Shown here: piece after piece, positions 1 to 11,900 of the stretch
How the letters are laid out: the number at the start of each line of letters is the position of its first letter
Position numbering within the stretch: the stretch's first letter is position 1
NCBI GenBank assembly: GCA_002811645.1
Contig: PDIP01000009.1
Span: 1-64,000, forward strand
Direction: 5' to 3'
DNA: 64,000 nucleotides
Source of the DNA: Corallochytrium limacisporum
Taxonomy: Eukaryota > Opisthokonta
Made by a program: the position numbers and the translations under genes
Notes under the pieces: model-generated
The model's database searches: none
What the model saw: only the letters and a program-made list of their open reading frames with translations
Told to the model about the DNA's origin: nothing

Positions 1-28
<28 letters not shown>
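1..28. repeat. (CT)n microsatellite
   Basis: Fourteen uninterrupted CT units at the left edge of the window, so the true length may be greater. Confidence 0.95.
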
Positions 29-32
<4 letters not shown>

Positions 33-1248
33 CTGCAGGTATAGAGTATACGGGAAGCTTCTTGGTCTGCAATGGTGGCCGACTCTTGCAGAATCACTCG
101 GCACGCTCTGTTGAATTGGTTTGTTTTTGTTGGCGACATGTCGATTGGAAGTGGGGGGAAGCCAAGAGATCAATTGCTGGAAGCCTGCTTGAGTTTTAGG
201 CACCGGTGAAATAAAAGTATTAGCCGGGGCTCGTAATATGGTGTGCAGGAACGAGCCTTACAGGCTTTTGCCGTGTTTGAGTTTTACTTTTACCCACGTC
301 CGAACCCGCCGCACACGCACCACCCCGAATTTGGCATACGAGATCGGAGCGGGTAGTCCGGCCAGCTTACGTCCGGTACTTGCAATTGTGGCTGACCCAA
401 CGGCCGGCAGCCCCCTGGATAAAAGTGAGGCGATTGGTGTGTTGAAGTTGTCCACATGGGGAGGTTGTGTAGTGTGCAGTCACCATGTATCGGAAAGAAG
501 CCTCGCCCTTTCATACACATCAACATGCACACCCTCGAAACTGAACGATGTCCGTACCCTTTCGACCAGAGAAACTTTCGAGCCATGTGGTCCACGGAAT
601 ACTCCAGTTTGTGCCTTCGGCTCTGAAACCATTCCGTGTGCATATGGTCCGCGGACATGTGTTTTTATTCGTAGGCCACTTGGTTAAACAGGGTAAAATA
701 TCACCGCATTCGGTAAATGACACCGCCGCTTCAGAGAGAAATGCCTGTGCAGCTGTTGACCAACACCCCCCCTCCCAAGGGGGGGGGCTACAGTCTTGTC
801 TACACCTCTGGTCTTGTCGAAGGCAGCTGTAGCTCAGCCCTAAAACCAATGGATTAATTGTGTCAGCACATATTCCGGACACCTGTGCTGATACTTAAGC
901 CGTTTTGTGTCCTCGCTCGTCTTGTTTGCCGCAGCTCACCCAAAACATGAATATGAATTGCACTTGTGGGAGGGGCCCCCGGAAGGGCACGGGTGTTCCG
1001 AGAGCACCAAGAGGTAATGTGGCCTTGGGGCACAGTGCCCACATACGACGAAAAACGTTTCTGTGTTGGACAACGGTGCATTTCCGGGATCAGTGCATAT
1101 TCTTGTGAGCAGATCCTGTTGGAAGGAACAGGTGGGTTGACAACTCTATCAAACCTGCACAATAGCGCGAATGTGCAGGAATTAAGGAAGGGAAGCCATG
1201 AAAATGATAGTTGTTTGAGTATACTGCACACGTTGCTATTCCGCACAG

Positions 1249-2229
1249 TCAACACACAGCCCCCGCCTTGCAAATTTTTTCGACTCCTTCTCCACGAAAC
1301 TTCGACCGGAATCTGTGTGTACTCCATGGGCCCGTTACTGAATTATGTGCCCCCCGGCGTTGTAAGCGGATACCATGGGAAGGAGGAGAAATCAATAGTC
1401 CAATTTTCCTGCGGGGGCTCCCCCTCCATTGCAATGGCTTATTGGTGAGGCCCGGCCAATCATTAGTCGTAACCATTGTGGGCCCGAAAGCCGCCAGTAA
1501 ACTGGTTTGAGCCGTTAAAGCCGACGGTGGTCGCATCAATATACATCTGCCAGCCGTCTGGTTGTCATCGTTCCTCGGTAGTATTACTAGCAACAATAAT
1601 TGGCTTAACCTCCGTTCGTGACGCCGTGACGGCGGCTCATTACTCCCTTGGCATGTAGGGATTGCTTGAGCATGCTGCGTCAGTACGGTCTTGTCACGAT
1701 ACGCTTGCACTGCGGCACGCCAAGCATCGATCGTGCTTGATGCCGGTGATGGATACGTGGATGGCTGTACGGTAGACCATGGCTGGTCTTCAACTACGTG
1801 AATTTTAGGCGCGGTATGCTTACAGTCCACCCAACGGTTTAAGTTTAATAAAGGTCTAGGTTCACGTTCAATCATGGGTAAACGCACGTCTTTCGCCACA
1901 TGAAGAGTAATAGGCATTAGGATTTCATCCATTCCTTCCGTGATCGTGTATGTCCTATTTCGTGCTCATGATGTATACGGATGTGTACACGAAGTGCAGT
2001 ATCTTTTCCGCTCATTCTGCCAAACGTTAGGGTCCAAGGCGAGTACAACGTTCAGACTCCGAGTAAGCTTTAAGCCTAAGCTCACTGGTTGATCATCGCA
2101 AGCAAGGTGTGTTACCAAAGCTAACTGATTAACAAGCAACTCAGCAAGATACGATAGAGAGCTCGATGTGTAGTAAAATTTAACGAATGGACAGGTGCCG
2201 AATGCCGGATCTCTGTTTGCTGCCTGCAA
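1249..2229 (-). pseudogene. Possible decayed reading frame, unidentified
   Basis: On the minus strand, two open stretches (2229-1966 and 1932-1249) lie in the same frame. A single TGA and a short leader separate them, so about 325 codons contain one in-frame stop. The conceptual product has no domain I recognise, and the C-terminal half is arginine- and proline-rich with no family resemblance. One open stretch of this length can arise by chance in a 64-kb window, so this is only a candidate. Confidence 0.2.
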
Positions 2230-3835
2230 AGAACGGAAGTGTGAATGTGTGATCTTGGATGCGACTTAGAAATATTAGGCGACGTTATACACTCAATGGC
2301 CTTCTCAAGTGCCCTCTCAGGAAAGCAATGTCCCATTCGTCTCTGTCAGCGTGCAGAATTGGGTGCTGATGGATGCCCGTCCTTCTGCCTGCGTTGAAAA
2401 AGTCTTAAGCTTCATAGCTAGTTCATCCTTTATGATTCTACCCAATCCAAGTGTCCAAGTTTAACTTGATAGCAATGAATCAATGCAAATGTCAGCGCGT
2501 GCCATGACAATGATGATAATGACAATTGCTGAACAATCTCGTCTGTCCTCTCGCTATCTCTGCGCCTGTCTCTGTGTGTTTGCGTGCTTTGTGTATGTTA
2601 CCCGGTCTCTGTGTGTACTTATACTGTGAAATGGTTTGCTTGGAGATCCATTCGTCTTGCTCCATACCCAAGGTGTGATGATGCCTGCCGGTTCTCCGTG
2701 TGAGCGGGTGTATGACTTCTAGGATGAGGGACGTGGAGTGACATCCTAGTAACTCGCTATGTACAACAATTTACAGTCTGACCAACTACGCACCCTTTTC
2801 ATTTCGATTGCGGTCTGGGATGGTTCACAAGGTAAGTGTGAAGGGCACCGAGGGACATCAATGGATGCGGTCGCGGATTGGAACGGACCACTCCGTCCCG
2901 GAGGCATAGGTGGTGGTAGTGGCTACGATCTGTTACCGTTTCTATGTGCATATGTGAATATTGCAGTGCTCACGCCAAGTCCATTGTAGGGCATGCCTGC
3001 AGAAGATGCGATCATGGAAGTGTGAACTGGAGGTCGGAAACGCCGGGACTCTGCATGCAATGTTGTTGTGCCCGTAGCATAGCCTTGCTCAGTTGCCGCT
3101 GTGTTGTGCCATAGTTCGGAGCAACACAACTTCGTGGAGCATAAACAACAATGCGGACTTATCGTCATCGCGTCAAAACTCCCTCCATGGCGGGTCCAGA
3201 AGCAGGACTGACTGCTCGATCTGCTCACTTGGTAAAGAATGCTGAGAGGTGCACTATCAGTCACCGCACTCAAATCGGTATCCAAATACCATAGCATCCA
3301 CAACGCACGGAGGCAGGGTTCAGCGACCAACGCCGCCTCGTTCACTGCCTGAGCGTATCGGCTGGGGATCTAACACCCTTTCTTTATATGGCAGGAAACC
3401 TGTAGGGACTGAAGGCGGAATATTACTCTGACGGGGAAGGCGTGAAGAATGTGTGAAGATTGTCTTCACTCCGTGGGGCAGAATGGAAAGATTTGCCACC
3501 AAATGGAGTAAAACGAAAAATGAAAAGAGGGCGGGAACCTCGGCGAAGTCTGGGATACCGGCATGAGAACAAACATTAGAATGAAGAAGAGGAACCAAGC
3601 CCTTAAGCATCACAAGCAGTCTGGCGGCGGTGGATCGCATTCTCTTGGTGCAAGGCACAAAAAGGACATCTCCGAACTTGGGGACCTATTGTTTTGAAAA
3701 CTTACCGTCCGCAGTAGGCCGAGGACACGACACAAAGCAGGGCTGGTGCTTCACAGTTGCCTCAGTTGTCAGCATCCATGTACGCTTCAAATTGCAAAGG
3801 AGGTCAGCGAATGAAAGCATACGCTGTGGTGAGGC

Positions 3836-3924
3836 CCCACTGGGTGTCCGAAGAGAGCGGAGCCGGTCATTTTCTGGTTCTAAGAAATCCATCCAGCATC
3901 ATCCTCGTCCTGATGCGATCATCT
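3836..3924 (+). repeat. Upstream conserved element, copy 1
   Basis: About 90 bases align with 11809-11900 at roughly three matches in four. The best-conserved core is the ~38 bases at the right end, where only a few substitutions are seen. Each copy sits upstream of an OPT transporter gene on the same strand, here about 710 bases before the ATG. It may be a distal promoter element duplicated with the gene, or a remnant of an older transcribed leader. The core can also be read in one frame with mostly synonymous or conservative changes, so a short coding exon is not excluded. Confidence 0.6.
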
Positions 3925-4635
3925 GCACGTAAAATGACTTGTAAGTTCTTGGGTTCCGTTCGTCGTTGCCGTTCGTCCGGAATGCCGGCTCCTATGTTGT
4001 TATTTCTCTTGTCTTATGTCAAGTCAAATTGTATAAATGAGATGTAGTTTTCGGTGGGCTGTTGATAAAAGATTTAATGATGTGGTGAAACGGACGAACT
4101 CTTTGCAAATAGGGGGGATGTACCTTCGTACCGCCTGGCGCTGCCTCCTTTCCCCCCTCATTCCTCCTTCCCTGCTCTTCGCTGTGTTCCGAATGTTTAG
4201 CCATGTAAGTAAGGCAGCGCGGACCGGTCCGACCCTGAGATCTTCTTGTGTCACTGAACACCTCTCCGTTTGGATATTGAACTAAATTATAAACAGAAAG
4301 ATATCGGATCCTACCCAAACGGCCGCTGAGGCTCATGCCCACGTCCAAGTTGAATATTAGAATTTGTGCAGAGGTGCGGAGTAGGATGCGGCTCTGGGCT
4401 GGTTTCAGTTTCGATTGCAAGCCACTCTGCTTCGCCGAATCATCATACGTGCATCAACGCCAATATCCAGTTTCTATTGTTCGTCCACAGGTACTTAAGT
4501 GGTTTGGTTCCTCGAATCAACTTGGACTCGATCATATGCACATCAAATATCTAAACATAATTTGAGCCCGTGCGCTTTGGTCCAAGGTTCCAGCATATTC
4601 ACTGTTCACCAAAGGTCCCGTAAATAGAAGCAAGT

Positions 4636-6798
4636 ATGGGAAAAAGTGAAGAAGATCAAGTGTCCGAATTCCAGGACACTCCGACTCCCCACGTGACCCA
4701 CGATGACTACCCAGAAATCACCATCCGCGCCATAGTTCTTTCTGCCTTCCTGTCCGTCGTGCTCGGTGCTGCAAATGTCTACCTCGGCTTGCTCGTCGGC
4801 ATGACTGTGTCTGCGTCTATTCCCGCCTCTGTCATCTCGATGGCTTGTCTGCGATTTTTTAAGGACTCTAACATTCTGGAGAACAACATTGTACAGACTG
4901 CCGCATCCGCTGGTGAGGCCATTGCTGCCGGTGTCATTTTCACCTTGCCCGGTCTCGTAATCATGAACAATAAGCGCGATGAAGGCGAGGCAGTGTTCGA
5001 GGGTGTTGAAGGTTGGGACTCCTTCATGGGCTCCAACTACTTTTATACCACCTTCTTGTCCATGTTCGGTGGTCTCCTGGGCATTGCTTGGTCTGTGCCC
5101 CTCCGTCGTGCTCTCATTGTCGACCTCAAGCCTCCGCTGAAGTTCCCTGAGGGGGTCGCAACTGCTCAGGTCCTGAAGTCAGGCGAGGAAGGTGGCGACT
5201 CCGTTAAGGCTGTTGTCGCCGGTGGTGGTATTGGTGCCGGCCTTTCCTTGTTGGAGAGCATGGGCATGTGGAATCCCTCAGTGGACTTTGGCTGGTTCTA
5301 CGAGAACATGCACCCGTCATACTTCTCATTCGAGGTGAAGCCCGCTCTGCTCGGTGTTGGATACATTATCGGTCCCAAGATTGCCTCTGTCCTGTTTCTC
5401 GGTTCAATAGTCAATTTCTGGATCATCATCCCGGTGTCTTCCGCCCTAAATGGACGCTGGAATGAGGATGAATGGGACGTCGACACGATGGGTGAGTTCA
5501 ATGTCGCCAATACTGCCATGACAGAGTTTGGTGACACCAAATACATAGGAGTGGGCATGATGCTTATCGGGGGCGTCTGGTCTCTGATTTCAATTCGTAA
5601 GGCACTGTGGCAGGCAATGACGGCCGGTGTCCAGCAGTTTAAGGCCGCCTTCTCCAAGAAGGGCCGGACTCCCGATTTCACGGACCGAGATGAGTCCATG
5701 CTAGTCGAACGGTACGAGCGCGATCTGCCCTTTACGATTGTGGGGGGCACTATCCTGGCCACCACCGCCATTCTATACGTCATGTTTAGTTTCTTCTCCA
5801 ATGAGTGGGGCTACTGCCTTCCATTGGCCCTGGTGGTTGCTGTCTTGTCCTTCCTGTTCTCTGCAGTGGCCGCTTACATGGCTGGTCTGGTGGGATCGTC
5901 CAACAATCCTGTTTCCGGTGTTGCCATCTGCTCTTCCCTGATTCTATCTGGTCTCATTCTCGCCTTTTTCGGCTCTGACGATCCTCTGGGACCCCCAACA
6001 GCGGTTATGATGTGCAGTGCAGTGGCCTGCGCTTGTGTCATCTCCAGCGATAACATGCAGGATCTGAAGTGCGGTCATCTGCTGGGTGCCACCCCCTGGA
6101 AGCAGGAGATCATCATGGCTGTGGGTGTAATTTCTACCTCCTTCGTAATTGCCCCCATTCTGGAACTGCTAGATCAGGCCTACACCATTGGCGGTCCGGA
6201 CCTGATCGCTCCTCAAGCCACCGTCATTGCTACCATTCCCTCTGGTCTTCTTTCTGGTAGTCTTCAATGGGATTACATTGGCTTCGGCATTGGTCTTGGC
6301 GTTGTGATCATCATGATTGACAAGTTCCTGGAGTACAAGGAATCCTCTTTCCGCCTGCCTGTCCTAGCCTTTGCCATCTCGGCTTACCTACCCATGGGGT
6401 ACCTTTCTCCCATCTTTGTCGGGTCCTTGATCCACTTGTTTGCCCATACTAATCCTGATGATCAGGCGTCTGAGGGTATTCTCTACAGCGCCGGTCTTGT
6501 CGCTGGTGACTCCATCTTCGGGATTCTGCTGGCCGTTCCGGTCATCGTGACTTCCGATGCTGACGTTCTGGAGGTCGTGTCTGATCCCGTGAAGTGGTTC
6601 TGGGTCTTGCCCTTGGCTTTACTCATTGGTACCATGTACCACTTTGCAAAGAACTCACCATTCACTTCACAAAGCCGCGTGGCCTATGAGAGCGAGGTTA
6701 CCCTGATGACGGATGAAACGAAGGCCAAGAGCTTTGATCGGGAGAACAGGGACTCCCTTGACCCCAAGGATAAAGAACTGGGATACTTCCCAAGCTAA
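4636..6798 (+). CDS. Bacterial-type OPT family transporter, copy 1
   Basis: This 720-residue polytopic membrane protein belongs to the oligopeptide transporter (OPT) superfamily, in the prokaryotic/YSL-like branch rather than the fungal ISP4 branch. Members move peptides or metal chelates into the cytosol with protons; the substrate here is unknown. Diagnostic stretches are a GAANVYLGLLVGMTVSASIP helix near residues 44-63, ENNIVQT at 82-88, a SSNNPVSG motif near 421-428 and NMQDLK near 473-478, followed by APQAT and FRLPVLAFAI. A soluble charged tail ends in KDKELGYFPS. The start has an ATGG context. About four residues in five match the copy at 13065-15233, but codon choice is less biased, suggesting lower expression. 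A poly(A) signal follows at 6906. Confidence 0.93.
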   Translation: MGKSEEDQVSEFQDTPTPHVTHDDYPEITIRAIVLSAFLSVVLGAANVYLGLLVGMTVSASIPASVISMACLRFFKDSNILENNIVQTAASAGEAIAAGVIFTLPGLVIMNNKRDEGEAVFEGVEGWDSFMGSNYFYTTFLSMFGGLLGIAWSVPLRRALIVDLKPPLKFPEGVATAQVLKSGEEGGDSVKAVVAGGGIGAGLSLLESMGMWNPSVDFGWFYENMHPSYFSFEVKPALLGVGYIIGPKIASVLFLGSIVNFWIIIPVSSALNGRWNEDEWDVDTMGEFNVANTAMTEFGDTKYIGVGMMLIGGVWSLISIRKALWQAMTAGVQQFKAAFSKKGRTPDFTDRDESMLVERYERDLPFTIVGGTILATTAILYVMFSFFSNEWGYCLPLALVVAVLSFLFSAVAAYMAGLVGSSNNPVSGVAICSSLILSGLILAFFGSDDPLGPPTAVMMCSAVACACVISSDNMQDLKCGHLLGATPWKQEIIMAVGVISTSFVIAPILELLDQAYTIGGPDLIAPQATVIATIPSGLLSGSLQWDYIGFGIGLGVVIIMIDKFLEYKESSFRLPVLAFAISAYLPMGYLSPIFVGSLIHLFAHTNPDDQASEGILYSAGLVAGDSIFGILLAVPVIVTSDADVLEVVSDPVKWFWVLPLALLIGTMYHFAKNSPFTSQSRVAYESEVTLMTDETKAKSFDRENRDSLDPKDKELGYFPS

Positions 6799-6905
6799 AG
6801 CAAGTGCGACTGCTGATGTCCACACCTATAAGAAACAGTGTCCGGACAGGCTTCGGCCCTTCCCCCCCCCCTTATTTTCATGCCGGGTAAACTCCCTGAA
6901 CCCTG

Positions 6906-6911
6906 AATAAA
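6906..6911 (+). terminator. Poly(A) signal AATAAA of OPT copy 1
   Basis: A canonical AATAAA lies about 110 bases after the stop codon of the first OPT gene, a plausible distance for 3' end formation. Confidence 0.5.
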
Positions 6912-7947
6912 AACTGTAATCCTAATTAAATTAGAATCATATTGATACCTGACCAGAACACTAGTATTGATCTTTTGGTACAGTTACGTGGACCCCGCGG
7001 GGGGGGGCCAAGGCATGTTGCGTCCGGAAGCCGCGTACGGACGATCGCTGTAGACCTCTTGCTAGACAGCTGTGTAGGGCCATGAACGGCAATCAAATAC
7101 ACTTGAGGACATTCCTTCCTACCACAGTCAGCCGTGTTCAATGATCGTTAACCAGGGTATAGTGCTTCTGCATCCATTCGGAGCAGTGTGGAGCCCGTTT
7201 CAATACTGGGTCGCCAAGGTCATGATCCACTGACCTCGGCAAGCTCGGTACGTACGATACGAATCTGTCGACTGTAAAATACATTTCTGCATGCACTTTC
7301 TTCGCTTCCTGTGTCCCTGTATTTTGTAAGTGCGCTGGACTGTACCTGATCCTGTCGCAAATCCTTAAATGAATCCCCTAAGAGGATCACAGCATTCGAC
7401 CTTACTCTATGGCTTGTTCACCAGGTCCATGTCGGGAAAGACCCACATGTGCAAAGACCGTTTCAACCGCCAAGAACAAGTGTAAACGCCTTCCAATGCC
7501 CAATCGCAGAGACTGTGTTCATCTGGGGACGGCCATCATTCTGATGATACCACAGCGGTACAGTCCTCTGATCCATCCATTGCCCGTGCTTCCCGTCTTC
7601 GTATATCAGGCCTCAACGTCCGGACCACCTCACAGGTCCTCCAACCCGACCGGCCGCCATCAAATCTGCAGATGAAGTGGCGAGTTCACGGGCTTGTTGA
7701 AAGTGTAACCATGCAAGGTGTCCCGATGACCTTTTGAAACAAAACAACAAGCCATTCGACTTAGCGGCCTGGCAGCTTGGGCTCCAAAAGCGAAACGGCT
7801 TAGCCAACACTCGGCCACCACCAGGCGGGTATGGAGGGAGCGAACGAGAAGACAAGTGGGTGGGTGGAAATAAAGAAGGGGAGGGGGCGGAGCGGGACAG
7901 ACAGTGGGTAGTGAGCGAGGAGGGGTGGGGGTGGAGCTCTTTCATGG

Positions 7948-7961
7948 ACACACACACACAC
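7948..7961. repeat. (AC)7 microsatellite
   Basis: Seven AC units within a purine-rich, G-run-containing stretch of the OPT intergenic spacer. Confidence 0.8.
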
Positions 7962-10702
7962 GCACCATTGAGCGGGATACTCAGTGACATTTGACAGTCG
8001 AGAGACGAATAACACGACAGGAAAGTGACGGAGAAAAAAAAAGGGCCAAAGGAATCTGACCGGCGGAGAAAAATAACGGAGAGGAAACGCAGTAGACATA
8101 CAATGACTTTTTAGGGGAGGGTAGTTGTGACAGGGAAAGATGGGAGGCGGATGGAAGCACCTTGCAGGGCAGTGAAGAACAGAGGGTCGAGTTTGGGAGG
8201 GACCGTCTCTTCACCGAACAGGACCGGGAATGGGAGAGAGCCGGTGGTGAGGAGGATTCAGCGTGCCCTCACACAACGCTGCGTGCTCAAAAAAGGCAAC
8301 TTGACGTGTCGGCCTCTGAGTATTTTTCACCGCGTTTCCCAGGTTGGTGAAGTCTCCCGGCGCCCATCGCCGCCGCTCTCCAGCTTAGGCTTTTCTTAAA
8401 GCAACTACCATCGGAAGCCGCTCAACGGCGACCCTGGAGTGGACAAATTGGTCCCTGCTTGAAAGGGTCTTCATCTCGCATCTTCATCTCCAATGATTAA
8501 TCATATTTGCACACAGTTGAGAGTACTGGGCACAAGAGTCAGATATTGTGCGGTGATTAGGAGGACGACCCAAATCATTGCAAAAGTAGTTTTTCCGCTT
8601 CGTTCGTCGGCTGCTGACTTTCGCCGGCTGTACGACGAGTGCTTGTCGCTGTGAGAATCTACAGTGGGAGAAATTGGCTGAGCGCTAGGCGATGGACGGG
8701 ATACCTACGTGAGTCACAAGATTAATACTTAAGGATTTCCACACAGAGTAAGGCAATGCAGGACATATACTGAGGGTCGGCATAGGCGGCGGTCCCGGGC
8801 TATAGATGATGTTTTTCTTTAGTGTATTGAGTTATGCGGCTGGTACGTTCATGCTACCAATATGTGGTGCATGGGGGTGGGTTCCTTCGTGGCAGGCGGT
8901 CAGAGCACTCTTAGTAATCGCCTCCTTTCAAAAGCTTCCATTGTTTTCATCAGCACTTTTTGGTCAGAGTAGCCAGTGGATTCTGCAGCGCATGTGCACG
9001 GGGGATACAGAAGCACAAACAAAAGCAGTGGGCGTCGTTCATTTGACCCTTTCCAGTTTCGCCGCGGACGAATGAGGATGGTAGTGGCTATCGTCACGTC
9101 GAGAGAAGGTATTGTGTGCTCTCCTGTGTCAACATGGTTGTACACTGGATATGTCCATTGTTGGCCATGTCTCGAATTGGAACTGCGGCCAATTCGTACA
9201 AGATCTCGGGGCTTGGATGTGTGAATTGTGTGGTGAAAATGTACCGGTTCTTTGCGTGGCTGCGCAACCAGCAACATGGTGTGCTCAGTCGAGCTCTATA
9301 TTGAGGATATGAGAATATTGGCCAAAACCAACGTGACCAAACCCTTTGCTACCACCCCTGTCCAAAATAGGGAAAAGAAAACATCGTACCCTTGGTTTTG
9401 GCGGTGGTTGTTGTTGTTGTTGTTTTTGTTTCGTGTTGTGATCATTGGGACAAAAAAGACCCAAATACGCCGCCAAATCTTCGACGGAGTGGGGCGAATT
9501 CTGGAGGTTGACTCCTTTGTATCCATCCGACCCTCGGTTTTCAAGTATATAACTTTTTGAATCAATGGTTTCCTAGGTTCCGCTGTATGCTGGTGCTAGT
9601 GCCGCTGCAGGGGTACCGGTTTCCCCCCCCCCTTCTTCCCACTTCCGCTGTCAGTGACGGATGCACAAGTTTGCAACGGTTAAAACTGACAGTAAAGGAA
9701 GGTTCATCCATCATTACCAGCGTCACCATTCATCATCTGTCCCAAACAAGAACATGAATTGAAGGTCATGAGTGCGCCTTGTTACATGTGCCAGGAAAAA
9801 GGGGGCACGCGTCGGTTATGTAGGCTGGAATGGTTGTCAATGCACTTCTGAAACGTCTCCCCCCTCTCTTTTATTTTGCCCCCCTTCCCAAGGTACTTGC
9901 GCTTATCTTCCAAAATGGAACGCGGACTATTTTGTATAAACATGGTTTAGCTGTACATCATCAGAGGAACGACCAGCAAAACCCGCCCACATGACGTCAA
10001 CACTATAGACAGTAGAGCATCATTAATGTAGGGCATTACTATAGGCCTGGACTCGAGCCGTTGAGTGCTCTACGTTCTAATCTTGTCTGACGTTTGCTGG
10101 CACCACAACCTATTGTTCCGTTATCGTCGCGGCGTAATTGCAGTTGGGTGGGTAGGTTGTATTTGGGTGGGTGGGAAAGAACAGAAGCTGGCACCCGCCT
10201 GCTCAATTTTTCCCAGTTGGCCACTCTTTGCGCACATGTTCGTTGAACGAAATACCCGTACGAATGCATTGCGTGCTCAGCGTGTTCGAGAGTTGAATGA
10301 GCTTGGACAATACCCTTTGAAGTTTTTTTTTCCATTTTTTTGGCGTTTCGGGCATCTGTCATAGCCAATTGCTTTGCCTGCTTTGAGTATCGGGACTTGA
10401 GGGGAGTGTGGAGGACATCTCCTCACAAGCCCCACTCACGCCTCACGGAGATACACGTAGGGTAACTGCGTGTACACCACGACATTTTCTGTGTAAGTAG
10501 TGGAAGAATAGCAAAAACTAACAAAATGTGCAGTCCGTTTTCTTTATTTGGCAGGAAACGGAATTCTTCTGACGCACGCCAGTAAGAAAATCAGTTGAAG
10601 AATTTTTGTCTCAGTGAAGCACAAACAGAAGCATCCCTTGTACACACCCGGGAGAAGAGAGAAAGCAAAAAAAAACAACAAAAAGGCAGAAAAAGCAGTG
10701 AC

Positions 10703-10856
10703 CAAAGAAAAAACTCGGGGATTAGAGACGGGCAGTGGGATGCTCGGGAGCCCCCCCCCCCCCCCGCGGGCTCCTCCGGGGGCGCGGGCGTGGCATGGGA
10801 AGGGAGGGTCCCCCAATGCGTTCTTTGACAATTCTATGAAGAAATATACGACGATG
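10703..10856 (+). repeat. Gap-flanking duplication, left copy
   Basis: About 154 bases ending at the N gap repeat almost exactly just after the gap (10964-11116), including a C15/C14 tract. The few mismatches, such as ggcagtggg versus ggcggtggg and gttctttg versus gtgctttg, show the copies are not simply the same read placed twice. It is either a real tandem repeat with period about 260 bases or two haplotypes or error-bearing contig ends scaffolded together. Confidence 0.85.
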
Positions 10857-10963
10857 NNNNNNNNNNNNNNNNNNNNNNNNNNNNNNNNNNNNNNNNNNNN
10901 NNNNNNNNNNNNNNNNNNNNNNNNNNNNNNNNNNNNNNNNNNNNNNNNNNNNNNNNNNNNNNN
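10857..10963. other. Assembly gap (107 N)
   Basis: The gap lies between two near-identical copies of a C-tract-containing segment. The true length is unknown. Confidence 1.
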
Positions 10964-11116
10964 CAAAGAAAAAACTCGGGGATTAGAGACGGGCGGTGGG
11001 ATGCCCGGGCGCCCCCCCCCCCCCCGCGGGCTCCTCCGGGGGCGCGGGCGTGGCATGGGAAGGGAGGGTCCCCCAATGCGTGCTTTGACAATTCTATGAA
11101 GAAATATACGACGATG
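10964..11116 (+). repeat. Gap-flanking duplication, right copy
   Basis: This is the second copy of the segment at 10703-10856, with a few substitutions and a one-base shorter C tract. Sequence after 11116 is unique. Confidence 0.85.
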
Positions 11117-11808
11117 GAACAAAAACAAGTCCACCCACCATACTCTTAGAATGGGAAGGCTGAGAGGAGTAGGGGAGAGAAATTTCTGACGTCCCCCCCC
11201 CCGGAGTTCCCCGTCTCGTCCTAATTTTTTCTGTTTGCAGCGGAGAGGTGACACTATTTTTATTTTTGGGTTGTTTGCGTATGTGTCATTTTTGTTGGGG
11301 TGGGAAAGTTTATAGTTTTTTAAAAATTCGAAATGGGCTTCGAATACCGCTAGCATGTAGGCAAAAGTCCACATATGGCTTAAAATCCCTACTCCCCTCG
11401 GCTCACTTTCCATTCTGTCGAAAGCCCGGTGGTGTGTGCGGCTGGCTCTCCCTATCTCTCCATTGTGGCCACTGATATACCGCAGAGCGAAGCAATGCAA
11501 AAGATTGAAGACAAGAGAAGGTAGGCGTGGACACACACACACAGAGGACAAGAGAATCCAGCCGCGACGTGGTGGTCCTCAACTACCGGCAAGTCGACAC
11601 TCCGACCTCCGTCTTTACTTGTTTCTCTGGTTTCAGAGTTTTCATCACAGTCACAAGGACCACCGTCGGAGGCATCATCTGACTTAGGGTTGTTGTTCAT
11701 CACGTACTCGAGGTTGGTGTTCTATCCTACTCCGGCTACTGTCATCTTCATTTTGTTAATGTGCTTGCTTCAAAGGCCACGACGGCCAAAGAAAGGACCA
11801 TCCCAACA

Positions 11809-11900
11809 TCCACCTGGATGTCTGAAGAGACCAGGAGCCCGGCCGTTAATCCGGTTTGATGGATCCATCCAGCGTCATACTAGTCCTGATGCGATCATCT
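11809..11900 (+). repeat. Upstream conserved element, copy 2
   Basis: Counterpart of 3836-3924, about 1165 bases before the ATG of the second OPT gene. The right-hand core, ending in CCTGATGCGATCATCT, is the best-preserved part. Flanking sequence on both sides does not align, so this short block has been kept while the rest of the upstream region diverged. Confidence 0.6.

Larger units (their letters stand above)
1..4635. other. Gene-poor spacer upstream of first OPT gene
   Basis: No gene is supported here. It holds a (CT)14 microsatellite at the left edge (1-28), a C7/G9 near-palindrome at 766-787 that could form a hairpin, and a possible decayed minus-strand reading frame (1249-2229, listed separately). 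It also holds the first copy of a ~90-bp sequence (3836-3924) that recurs upstream of the second OPT gene. No tRNA, rRNA or transposase signature was recognised. Confidence 0.6.
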
